Both the position numbers and the translations under genes were made by a program. The notes below the pieces were generated by a model. It was given only the letters and a program-made list of their open reading frames with translations, had not been told where the DNA came from and searched no databases. Source: Clitopilus passeckerianus (taxonomy: Eukaryota > Basidiomycota > Agaricomycetes > Agaricales > Entolomataceae). Taken from it: DNA of 64,000 nt. The first letter of the stretch is position 1. Every line of letters begins with the position of its first letter. Where the stretch lies: positions 1 to 64,000 of the forward strand of contig CALYLX010000156.1 in NCBI GenBank assembly GCA_944990035.1, written 5' to 3'. Below are positions 1 through 10,520 of the stretch, one piece after another.

Positions 1-52
1 TTACGTATTGCTAAGGTTAATTGCGTCCTGTTACGAGAACTCATCAGCACCT
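1..52 (+). other. Probable Oxford Nanopore native-barcode adapter left on the contig end
   Basis: These bases are not telomeric, yet lie outside the telomere. They have the layout of an ONT native-barcoding adapter: top-strand adapter tail TTACGTATTGCT (1-12), left flank AAGGTTAA (13-20), a 24-nt barcode (21-44, starting TTGCGTCC and ending GAACTCAT), then right flank CAGCACCT (45-52). From memory the barcode agrees with native barcode 20, but I could not check it against the kit list. The stretch should be trimmed and not read as biology. It also shows that the terminal reads were nanopore reads, so single-base indels in this window deserve suspicion. Confidence 0.93.
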
Positions 53-191
53 AAACCCTAAACCCTAAACCCTAAACCCTAAACCCTAAACCCTAAACCC
101 TAAACCCTAAACCCTAAACCCTAAACCCTAAACCCTAAACCCTAAACCCTAAACCCTAAACCCTAAACCCTAAACCCTAAACCCTAACCCT
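51..191 (+). repeat. Telomere, about 20 tandem CCCTAAA heptamers
   Basis: About 20 near-perfect head-to-tail copies of CCCTAAA are seen, so the G-rich strand is TTTAGGG running outward. The innermost unit is the hexamer CCCTAA before unique sequence starts. The seven-base unit is plant-type; TTAGGG is the unit usually described in fungi. This is the true left chromosome end. The terminal bases overlap the adapter flank, so the exact end is uncertain by a few bases, and tract length may be limited by read length. Confidence 0.97.
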
Positions 192-1531
192 GATCTGGAA
201 TATGTCCATCATAATATTTGATCAATGATACGCTAAGTAGTCTAATTAGACTATTGTTACCCGCCAGGTACCGAGTTAACTGCTACAGTCTCGGGTAAAC
301 ATCGATCAGCACGCTTAATAGCGTTTTCGCTGATAATCGTCGGGCAGATCTGATTCACGTTAAGTCGTCATCTCGTTCCTCGACGCATCGCTTAAAATCT
401 GTGCGTTTAGATTCTGGTACTCGGGCGTTCCCCGAGCGAAGATCCCTAATTCCTACGGTGAGATCTGTGCACGTTTAGTCGACATCTCATTCCCTCCCGT
501 AGCAACAGATATAAGGGCCTAACTGGGTGACAAGAAATAGTTAGTATGAAAGGATATACCTCTTATGCAGACTATGGCAACTTATCAACGTATGGTAATG
601 CAGGAAATTGTGACGACATCTTTATTGGGAGCGTCGCTACGCCTCTGCAAGCGATATTGGGCATCGCAGGATTCAACTTAGGGACGGAGAGTACTCCCCG
701 CATTACCCTAAACCCTAAACCGTACGTAGTTCATCGAGATTCTCAGGTAGATGAACTATTACTTACTTGTGTTCACCGTTAGCTAAACCTAAACCGGCTA
801 AAACGGTAAGGACTATCGCGAACTCCGGACTGATCCCCCCATAAGGGGAACGACTCGGCAGGCCTTAGACCTCAACATACCATACAAATGCGTCGAGTAT
901 GACACGACGATGTCTAGTTGACATCCGTTTACGCACGCGTCTAGGTAACAACCGAACACTAACACTGGATTTGATTACTTCAGTCCAACGCTTGATCGCT
1001 AACGAGTAGTTTTGATGGATATCGTCAAGATAGCCGTTAGTATGGATGATGCAATGCGCCTTGGGCAGTTCCGTTACATCCACTCGTCGAGATGATCGAA
1101 CTCACCGTTCCACTGGTTTCTCCGTGCCACAGGGGAAATGTCTAGAAGGTGCAGAATCGATCGTGGTCTCACGAGGACCCGAGTTCAGCTGTTTCGTTAC
1201 ATCTCGTTATGTTCGCATTTCGTCATGTTAACGTTTCGCCGTTCCATCGCGTCTCGGACTTTAGCAAGTCAACAACGAAAATAGCGCGCCAAGCTAAGTA
1301 AGTATAACACATGATAAGGAGTCCCGCACGGTTGCACGACGGCGCACCGTGTGGTGTCAGGTAAACACATGTCGACGGACTGATGAGCTGTATATAAACA
1401 GCGAAAGTTCTGGCCAGGTGGTTTCATCAACCTCTGGGACTTTCCAGACATCGCATCTGCCTTACACGCCTACTCCCAAGCTTCCAGACCTACGCTTCGC
1501 TCCGGCCTTCCAGCAAGGTCGTGAAACTCTA
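192..1531. other. Subtelomeric sequence without a recognisable gene
   Basis: No open frame here has convincing protein features; the longest (546-782) shows no splice signals or familiar motifs. A degenerate direct repeat of about 37 bp is visible: 345-381 and 461-497 share the pattern GATCTG, CACGTT, AGTCG and CATCTC. Degenerate telomeric words occur near 706-720 and 781-800. I read this as non-coding subtelomere made of decayed repeats. Confidence 0.6.
706..720 (+). repeat. Interstitial telomeric repeat, two units
   Basis: Two consecutive CCCTAAA units lie about 515 bp inside the end of the telomere, in the same orientation as the terminal array. Degenerate forms (CTAAACCTAAACC) follow near 782-795. 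Such short internal tracts usually mark old chromosome ends or repair of breaks near telomeres. Confidence 0.85.
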
Positions 1532-1865
1532 CTACCCTAAACGCCAATGAGCCTGTTGACATTCCTGAACAACATGAGTATTATTCCGACCGCATGCTAG
1601 GCAGAGAACATACCTTCGAGCAATAGGATACCAATTTGCAGACACTGCACGCTCTTATTCCGTCGTTTGGGCAAGTACGGTGTTGGTGAAGATCGGAATT
1701 AGCACAAGGAAGAACATGTGGCGGAGGGGACGAGAGCTTCATAGAGCCAAGGACCTGCATCATTGCCGTGGTGTCGAATGGGTTCGTTCGCATTAAGGAT
1801 CCAAGTAGCTCTGCACCATACTGACTCGACCTTGGGTCAGGATTGAGTATCTGTATATTCGGCAT
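1532..1865 (-). pseudogene. MYND-type zinc-finger protein, 3' truncated
   Basis: Exon 1 (1614-1865) starts with an ATG and encodes 84 residues ending in ACSVCKLVSYCSK. A 49-nt intron (1565-1613, GTATGT...CAG) leads in phase to exon 2, which gives ECQQAHWR. Joined, this is the core of a MYND zinc finger (CxxC...YCSxxCQxxHW), a protein-interaction domain. The next codons are TTA GGG TAG: the frame runs straight into a single TTTAGGG and stops, so the last zinc ligands (the expected H...C) and everything downstream are missing. The gene points toward the telomere and has lost its 3' part. Upstream exons are possible but not seen. The domain call is firm; the original full protein is unknown. Confidence 0.75.
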
Positions 1866-2210
1866 ATCTGTTCAGGGATCAGACCAATCTGGGGGACAAA
1901 ATTGAGTGGACTGCGTAACGTACTTGGGAGCGTGACGATTGTGCGTGTACAACAGCACCGCAGCCTTTTATCATGCAAAGCCCGTGGATTGAACGAGAAA
2001 CTCGTATCGGGCACGAGGCGAAAGGCAAGGAGAATCTTGCTTCTGGATCACAACAGGAGGTGCAGTGCCAAGCCACGAGGCGACGGCGATCCTCGAGAAA
2101 GGAAATAAGAACGAAAGTATGAACATGAGGCAGCACGGACGTGTCACTCATAGTTTATTCGCAGGAGAGAGCGATAAGAAATACAGCGATGAGATAGCAA
2201 TGCGGAACTC

Positions 2211-4647
2211 CTACTTCATCCGGCTCCATCCCTCCGCAACAGGGTACGCATCTTTAACAGGCCACTTCAATCCGTCACGTTCATCTGCTCCCCATCGACT
2301 TCGAGCTTCTCGAGCCCATCGCCTCCTTGCTTCCTCAGTATCGCTGTCTCCTTCCCCATCTGCACTCTCGTCAACACTTGGTGGGTCATATCGTCGTTCG
2401 TCACGTCGCGTATCACTGTCTTCATCCGGCAGAAGATCCTCCTTTTCCTCCTTTCGTCGTGCCCAGCTGCCTTTGCGAGCCAGCCCACCGATACCCGAGT
2501 CTGCAGCGACGAAGCCCCTCTTGATATTGAAACCTGCTTCGGCCTTATATTTCGCCTTCTCGAGCTTGGGTTGCAGAGCATCCAGTCGAGCCTCGAGTTT
2601 GGGGTGTAGGGTATTAATGGTGCGCTGGAAAGACGCAGCCAGATTTTCGCCGTTCCGTGATAAGGTGCTCCCACCGAACGAGGCGTGTCGTGATGAGGTG
2701 CCAAATGAATGTTGACTAGGTCCTTCCCTGGCCTCATCGCCACTGTCTTCGGATATAGTGGATGGTGTGGATTTGGCAGAGGCGGGGACAGAAAGGGAGG
2801 CAGAACCCTTACGATGACCTGGATGTTGAGGTGGCTGGGTATTGCGACGAAGGGGAGATAGTGGAAGTGGATTGCGAGAGTGACGGTCGTCACCAAAGGG
2901 ACTATCTTCCAACATTGAAGGCCCGGGGCTCAGCACTTGCATGCTCTCTGGCCGCTTCTTCCTCCTGAAGGGAGGAGGCACCGGGGGTGGCAGTGATTGC
3001 GGAGAAGGGAGATGAAGTGATTTTGAACGGAAGACGCGAGCAGTAGGAGAGCTCTCAGCGTCTGATGAAGCCTTAGTATCAGTGAACGGGGAGTAATGGG
3101 ATTCAGGGGTAGGAGGGAACAGCGGTGGCAGGGGTGGTGGTTTTCGGTCAGGATGCGTGGGCGGGGGTGGTCGCCTCGAGGGTGAAACATCCGGGGACCG
3201 CGTATAGGTCATAGCAGCACTGAATGGAGGATGCCGAGAAGAGCTTGTAAAAGATGGCGGAGTGGCGAGTGCAACTTGCTGCAGCGAGGAAATGGAGGGA
3301 GGTGGGGACGGGTCCTGCCGCTGGTGGTGATTGTGATACGTATTCCTCCTCCTTGGCAACGGCGGTGCACGTTCCTCGTTAGACCTAGATGAGGTGGTCG
3401 ACCGAGGACCCGTATGGTAGCTGCTTCCAGAAGCGGATGGCGGGTGGTCAGTCGTTGCAAGAGGGAGGCGCCCTCGTTCCGCGGGTGCGGCTGAAGGATT
3501 CGTACTTCGGATATTCGTGCCTATTACTACAGATGAGCGCTCGATGGAAGCTCCAGCTAGGGAATATCCACCTGAAACGACAGAGCTGCTCTTGAGGACT
3601 TGCATGACCCTCTCTTGCTCGAGCTGCTCTTCTGCCTTCTTGATTGCCTGCGCCGCTCTGCTAGCCTGCAGCGACTGCTTCATGAGAGTCGAGGTGACAT
3701 GGGTTGGTTTTGCAGGGACCGGGGGTGGACCGCCAGAGCTTACAGCAGTCGACGAAGGTCTCGACGGCGATAAGGATCTGACATGAAGTGCATTCGGTAA
3801 CAGGATGGTATTGTGTCGAGGTGGAGGGAGCATAGGTTGTGAAGAAGGCAGCCGAGTTTGGCTAGACGACGGCTTTCGCGGTGGTAACGGAGGCACCTTC
3901 AACGGCGAAGATGGGACCGAATGCGTAGTCGACAGCTCCGATGTGCTTGCAGCAACAGCAAAAGGGTTATGCTTGGAGCGTGCCGCGAACGGGTTGCTGC
4001 CAGATTTTGAGTCAGGTGCAGGTGCCTGAGGAACCTGCTTCGAAGAGGAGGCCGGATGAGCTGAAATGGACTCAAAATTGGCGGGTGAGAGGAGCAACGA
4101 GTTGTTTGAGCTTACCTTGAACGAAGGCTAGTGACCGATCTAGGTCTTTGCCATTCTGGACGTGAACAACGAGCCGCAGCACAGCGAAAACTTGACTGCC
4201 AGATAAGGTTTCGTTCGGGCTCAAAGTCGGCGAGAAAAACCTCAGGATCTGAAGATAATTGGTCAGTAACATACACAGCCAGTAGAGCAGAACATACCGA
4301 GTCCAAAGTTCCGGGAAGAACTTGCGAATACCGTCCCCTCAGCCAGCCTCGCAGCTCCCGAACACCAACCTGCAGGTTCTCATAATACGCGTCGTTGTGA
4401 GCCGATTCTTGGCCGTCGTCGTCCGTCCAAGCGAGGTCTCGTAGACTTCCGGTGTACGCGTCGTATTCGCCGTCGTTCAAAGCCGATGCATGGAGAAGAA
4501 GCGGTCTGGTTGACATGGAGCAATCGCTACAAGCTTCGGCGAGGTCGTGTTCCAACTCGTGGTCGTCGTGAGGTCATCAGAATCAAACACGAGCAAACAC
4601 CAAGGAGCCCGGCCACTATGAGCCAAGCCTACCTGACACATCGCCAT
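2211..4647 (-). CDS. Proline/serine-rich scaffold-like protein, possibly with an EH-like N-terminus
   Basis: Four exons fit without frame conflict (4633-4647, 4298-4555, 4116-4248, 2211-4060), giving 751 residues. The first 150 or so residues include RGWLRGRY, then LSGSQVFAVLRLVVHVQNG and LAFVQAHP; the pattern loosely recalls the second EF-hand half of an EH (Eps15 homology) domain. That resemblance is inference only. The middle (about residues 150-550) is low-complexity and rich in Pro and Ser, with many poly-proline runs of SH3- or WW-ligand type and two NPFA motifs (NPF is the known EH-domain ligand). The C-terminus is charged and helical (LEARLDALQPKLEKAKYK). A role in endocytic or cortical scaffolding would fit but is unproven. 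The first coding exon is only 15 nt; an alternative start is the ATG near 4516. Confidence 0.75.
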
Positions 4648-4932
4648 TGGGTAATCTGCCGTGTTCAGCGCTAGTAACGGCGAGCAGTGAACTTTAGACG
4701 TTCATGAAGGGGAGAAGTATATCGTCCAACCCACATTTATTTTATATCAGTCACATCTGAGAATATACCATGTGTACCGCTGATCTGACATGGTTCCTGA
4801 GGATCAAACCCGGGAGCTAAACTCCTTCGCGACATGACTGACAATTATAGTCGACAGTGGACCTAAAAGTGATGTTACAATTGTATTTAACGAGCTTCTT
4901 CAATGGTAGAAAGCAGACTATCCCTCGGAAAT

Positions 4933-7794
4933 TTATTTGGTTTGGGAAGTAAAACGTCCACCCAGCTCGCGATATAGCACGTCCCTCTCGCCTGCACCAA
5001 TACCCCGATGCTCCATCTTGAAATAGTTGGAAATGAGGAAAGCAACGTCTGCGAAAGAGATTAGGGCAGGAACGAGAGAGTAAGACCAACAAGACTTACC
5101 AAGACTCTGCTCGAAATTCAAGCGAGGATCACAGAAAGACTACGAAGAATGAGTATGTGATGCTGGGCCCGAAGATGAAAGCGTACCTGATAACGAAGAC
5201 CCAACTCGTCTTCGCCAAGTTCCATACTACCACCAACACATTCCGTCACGCTGAACCCTTCGTCGTTGAATTCTCCAGTGAACTCAAGGCTTACCCCGCC
5301 AAGACGAGATCCGCATTCATTGTGGATACGCAGGCAAGCCGTGAGCTCGCTAATGATGGTGCCGAAGTGACGGGTTTTGAGGCCACTGGAGGACGTCTGC
5401 GTACTGAGAGCGGGTCAGAACCCTGATATCCAGCTGAAACGATATAAGACTTACTTTCCATGCATGGGATCGCATATCCACGCAACAGGATGGCCTGACT
5501 TCTGGACGGCACTGATGTGACCAGCAAGGTGGTCGTCGATCTAGTCCATCCATTCAGAAAAGGGGCTATGTTTGGAGAATGGGACATACCTTGCTGGCGC
5601 CGTAACGTGTGATCAGAGTAACTCGGCCACCTTCCTTATCAGGATTGACGACTGTGGGGATTCGTTGAGGTGTGATTCAAGCACGACACCAGCAACGAAA
5701 ACGTACTGTTCAAGAGTGAAACCAACTCGTCGCCACCCATTGACGGTCCGACTTTAATTCCAATAGGATTCCGTATTCCTCGGAAGTACTCAACGTGAGC
5801 ACCATCCAGCTGCCTCGTACGATCACCGATCCAAAGGAAGTGGGCTGCGGTATTGTAGTGCGCCTTGGGCTTCGACTCCTTCGAAGATTCAGAAGGTCCA
5901 CTCGAGGCAGGAATATTGAACTCCCTAGTGAGAGCCTCCTCATAGTTGAGCATGAGACCTTCGTGACTGATTGATGATCAGAACCAAGATGAAGCCCGAG
6001 AATACCAATAAGGAGACGAACCTGGTATAGAAGTCGACCTCTCCTAGCGTTCCGCGTCCACCTCCGCGTTCGAAAGGGGTGGGCGCAGATGCACCAATCG
6101 TCGTGCTGAAGTCCAGCGCATCCGAAAGGCCATCCAGAATATGGGTAAATTCGCGTCTATAGAGGGACATCTGGTCAGTAACAACTACGAGTTGAGATAC
6201 GGCGTAGGAAGTTAGAGGAAGATGGAAGAGAAAAAAGCTGCGAGAAGTATGAAATGTGCGATAGAAACGCAAATGAAGGACGCCGATCGCTATCGCAGCA
6301 GGTGGTAATGCTACCTGGGGAGAGAAATTCGGCAGCGAACAAGAGCCGACAACCTCAATGTGAAGGATAGGAGTAGGCGCACGGCATATATAGCCTACCC
6401 GGCCAGAGGTCGCGAAGCAAAGAAGAATGATCCTCGTGAATGAAAGAAGAAAGAAACGGAACGTGACCATGGACCTAAAGTGCACGTCTAATGCAGCTCG
6501 CATAGGTACCACCCAAACGAGAGGCGAATGAGAGCATACGTGGAAAGAATCAGCTCACCGTAACTCATTGCTGCGAACATGCTCCAAGCTCCAAGCTCGA
6601 GGATGATTGAGCTGGAGAGACGCGAAACCTGAAGTTAGCAGGCTACGGAGATGGTTCAACGTCGTTGTTGAGTGGAAATATGCGCTAGATGGAAGACATT
6701 AGCATTAGAGGGTCCGAGAGGTGAAATATTGATGTATCTCACCTCAGTAGACGTTCCGGATTCGGTGTACGGTCGGATTGGTCCAGGCTAAAGGTTAAAT
6801 GGTCGATATATGCGCCTATACTTCGCGCGTAAGGCATACCCGTTGACATTGTCGCCTCTGAAGTCATCTTAATATCCGTTGTTGTGCCAGAGAATATCAG
6901 AACAACGAACCTGAAGCTCAGTACCTCCTTCATCGTGCCGTCTGACTGCTTAATCTTCTCAATATTACTACTTCTGGGTTTCGCATATTGCCCGGCAATG
7001 CGCCCTATTCGCACCTGGTGAGGAAAGGACGGTCAGTAATCGATCCATATTACGATGAATGAACGAAGGGTGAAGCCGCCGGAGGGCGGTTCATGAACGG
7101 ATGAAGCATGACTTACGACTGGAATTCGTGCACCCCAGATCAGAATGAGGGAGAAGGACAAGATGAGTCCAATCTTCGCGGAGATATTTTCCTGTAGCAA
7201 CGTTCAGTCAACAAAGCTAAATAATGGAAGGCTGGACGTACATGTGTGCAGGCATCGAAGCTTTCTGCACAGTCTCCGGCATGAAGAAGAAATGCTTCAT
7301 TTCGCTGAACAAGGCTAATTTGGTGACGGAGCCTCTCGATCTGCAGAAAATGTGTGAGTTTAGCGGGGAAGGGTGGAGGATGAAGGCACACGGAAGGCGG
7401 AATGAGAGGTCCTTCAACGAAAGAACAAGGCGGAAACTGTCCAACAAAGGTAATTTTCAGACATCCCAGAGTAAACTCTTACCTCTGATGGAGTAACAAG
7501 AGGCGGGAGCGTGCTGATCTTGGAAAGGACCCTGCCAAATACTTATGAACAAACGGCGTGGTCGAAGGCCAAAGCTAAAGCTTACTTTGAAAGGTGGTGC
7601 TCGTCAGGATAGCTCACGTCCTGTTACACGTAAATGCCTGTTCAATAAGGTTTCACGAGCAGAAAATCCACGTAGCGGACCTGGGCGATTGGCTTGGATT
7701 TCCAGGACGATGGTGACCAGGTTTTGCCACTGTCACCGCTAGTGACTGCGTCATCGACCTTGGTGGGAGCATTCGGGGCGTTTTCGGCTGTCAT
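4933..7794 (-). CDS. Class II 3-deoxy-D-arabino-heptulosonate 7-phosphate (DAHP) synthase
   Basis: This enzyme condenses phosphoenolpyruvate and erythrose 4-phosphate, the first step of the shikimate pathway to aromatic amino acids. The exons carry hallmarks of the class II (plant/microbial, PF01474) family, unrelated in sequence to the yeast ARO3/ARO4 type. They are the N-terminal [13 protein letters not shown] (about 7680-7720), the metal-cysteine motif [12 protein letters not shown] (about 7250-7290), [12 protein letters not shown] (about 6970-7010), [17 protein letters not shown] (about 6110-6160), and [20 protein letters not shown] with IGIKVGPSM (about 5730-5840). The C-terminus is [14 protein letters not shown]...ELGGRF. 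I chose the ATG at 7794 because the frame upstream has no ATG. There are many introns and I did not fix every junction. No targeting peptide is evident, so it is probably cytosolic. The family assignment is secure. Confidence 0.93.
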
Positions 7795-8520
7795 TATCGG
7801 TGTCTTTTGTGGGTTTGACGCTGGGCGTGGTGACCGGCAAGTGGCTAGGGTCGTCGTTGACAATGTCGATGACAATGATAATGAAGGTTCGAATCAGAGG
7901 CGGGAAAATGTGCAAACGGGGGTGACACGCGATCGGTGATCGGACCTCGGATTTCCTCTATGGAGGTTCCCGAGGCTAAGCCGATGCAACGTGGTTTAGC
8001 CAGTGCCTTGAGGGCGTCTTCGATTTACTTGTCAAGATGTCAATGCTGGAGCATTCTACCAGTCAGGACTGAATGTCGAGCCACCATCAAACACTAATAC
8101 GAGGAAGCTGGTCTCTCCTTGGTTTGTTATGTTTTCGCGTGCCAGAAAACGTACTGCTTTTGGACCCTGAAAGAACGGCGGCGCAGATCTGGCCATTCTC
8201 CCTCTTAATCTCCTAGGGTACCGAAACGGTCGACACCCGCGGTGAATGGGGCTCTGGAAACAAACAACTGACGCAGAATACCCACGCAAGGCTACAGATC
8301 CACCAAATATACTCCTTTACGTCCCTGCGAAGATCCAGTCTGGTCCATGGAGATTCTTTGGCCTTGTTCTATGGAGGGCTGGCAGTCCGCATCCTGTGCG
8401 ACAGCGCATAAACTCAGACAGCTCGGCCTTCTCATCTCAGATTGAATTGCATACCGGCCCCATATAAGAACATCCCAGCCGTCAGAAGGTCCTGTCTTTG
8501 CCTCTTCGTTTACCTTCGCC

Positions 8521-9323
8521 ATGTCGCTTGCAAGGATAGCTCTTATCTGCGTCCAAGCCGTTGCCAACCAAATGGCCTTCACTCCTCCGAATCCTACCCA
8601 GCAAAAGCAACGGTACCACACGGAAGAGCCCTTCATTCTACAGGTCGCTCCGTATATCTTTCGAGTAAGTTTCCACGTCGTTGGCGTCACACTTCATCTC
8701 ATCGTTATTTTCAGGCTCAAGGTCTTATTGCATGGGTGTCGGCTGCGACCGAACTGCTGATGTACCTTATCCTCGCACTCCCTTCAACCTATTTCTCGCA
8801 CCCCGTGGCTGGCTTCATCTTGAAGGGGCTATCGACCTCCCAGATATGCATTACGCCAGCGTTTTTGCTGGGGGTTATACTGGTCATTGTCGGTACTCTA
8901 ATCCGACTTGACTGTTTTCGCGCACTAGGCCCATTCTTCACCTTCGATCTCACCGTGCATCCCTCCCATTCACTCATCACCACGCGCTGTTACTCTTTCG
9001 TCCGCCACCCAGCTTATACGGGCTCCCTCCTCACCGTTCTAGGCCTTTCGCTCTCCCACATGACTTCCTCGTCGTGGCTCACAGAATACGGCCCTGCCTC
9101 CTGGATTGGTTCTTGTCTACATACGATCACCTCGGGTACCATTCCTGCCGTTCACGGCAGCATCATTGGCGCAATCGTCGCCATAATTTGGTTTTCGTGG
9201 TCCTTATGTGTTGGGATCAGTCGTGCTCGTGCTGAGGATCAGCAGATGAAAAAGCTATTTGGGGCAGAATGGGAAGCGTATGCCAACGAGGTTCGATGGT
9301 GGTTCGTTCCTGGACTCGTCTGA
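8521..9323 (+). CDS. Isoprenylcysteine carboxyl methyltransferase (ICMT)-like membrane protein
   Basis: Two exons (8521-8664, 8715-9323) around a 50-nt intron give 250 residues. Several hydrophobic helices (for example around residues 55-75 and 85-110) point to a multi-pass membrane protein. The C-terminal half has the ICMT/PEMT-like signature: FVRHPAYTG, then a helix, RARAEDQQMKKLFGAEWEAY and WWFVPGL. Proteins of this type use S-adenosylmethionine; true ICMT methylates the prenylated cysteine of CaaX proteins in the ER. Basidiomycetes carry several divergent ICMT-like paralogues, so the substrate of this one is unknown. The promoter side is separated from DAHP synthase by about 0.7 kb. Confidence 0.88.
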
Positions 9324-10520
9324 TAGTGAGCGAATATACTTTTGACTCCACATCGATCCGTACTGACTATACATCTGACATTTGATGCCTTGGTTTCTGG
9401 AAAACTTTACGACTTCCCACATGATATACGAACTAGGCTAGACTAAAAATTGCGCAGGAGTTCTTGTCTCGATTAGACGACACTTCACGATTCTGTAGTT
9501 GTCCGTGGACTTTGTAGATTGGAATCGTTAGATTTGTTAGATTGATGTTCTGAAACTAGAGACTAAAGGGCCGCATGACGCGGAGACTCGCATCATCTCT
9601 TACGACCAAATATTCAAGGATTCGGCCGATTCCCTTCAACCTCTGGGAACTTTGCGGTTTAGCACCGTTGTCAATGTACACCGGCAACTTCCTGTCGCAT
9701 TTCCACCGGGAATGGTGCATCTATTTCATTTATCCTGCTTTCTGACCCTGCTCAATGAGGGACACTCGGGGTATCTTAATTATGCTGGAGCTTTTGTGCT
9801 GAGAGAATTTGAAAGCCGCTTGACAGGATCTTCCCGTGGGAGATCGCACGTCCCATGAATTCTTTGAATTTGCATAATTGCCGCGACAAGTCAACAAGGG
9901 CGTGTTCATTAGCCCTTCTGATACGCGATAGTGACGTTGACGGAAGCATTTTCAATTCGACTTAAGGGTGAAAACTTGATCAGAAAGTGTCGATCTCTCG
10001 AGCCCTAAAATTGGTACACGACGCACACATGACCTCAACACAATCAGTGTGAGAAGTGCCTGTGGAAGGCAATCCACAGCCGCAGAACGTTCCCAAGACT
10101 AGATTGCGGCGATAGCTGATGAGGCCACGCACTGTGTCACCATACGACTGACAAGGAAATAGCCGGAAGCCTGAGAGTTTGAAGGGCACAAAGTGTCGGC
10201 ACAGTGTCCATACAGTCCTGGACCTCGTGCAAGGGTTTATCCGACAAGCTGCCTTCCTACATTGGCTTAGAAGTTCATCTTTATACGTTTGTTCCCACCC
10301 CAGATTCATTCGCGCTGCCCGATGTAATTAACGACATAGCATCCTGACGAATCCCGCACAAGAATCGACGCTTCTCTGAGATTTCCGACATTCCACTAGA
10401 TCTGGTGAGATAACTAGCATCGTCAGGGGAGCCTTTGACAACTGACGACACAAATGTATAAGAAAGGAATAATGAATTCATTGCGACGAAAATCTATAAC
10501 AAAGGTGTAATAAATCCATT
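9324..10520. other. Intergenic, no gene seen
   Basis: Short open frames occur on both strands (for example 9652-9858 and 9980-10309), but none has a recognisable domain or a consistent exon structure. The stretch holds the 3' flanks of the converging ICMT-like and F-box genes. Confidence 0.5.

Noticed and set aside
2065..2715. 216-residue plus-strand Ser/Arg-rich open frame
   Set aside because: Antisense shadow of the 3' part of the scaffold-like gene at 2211-4647.
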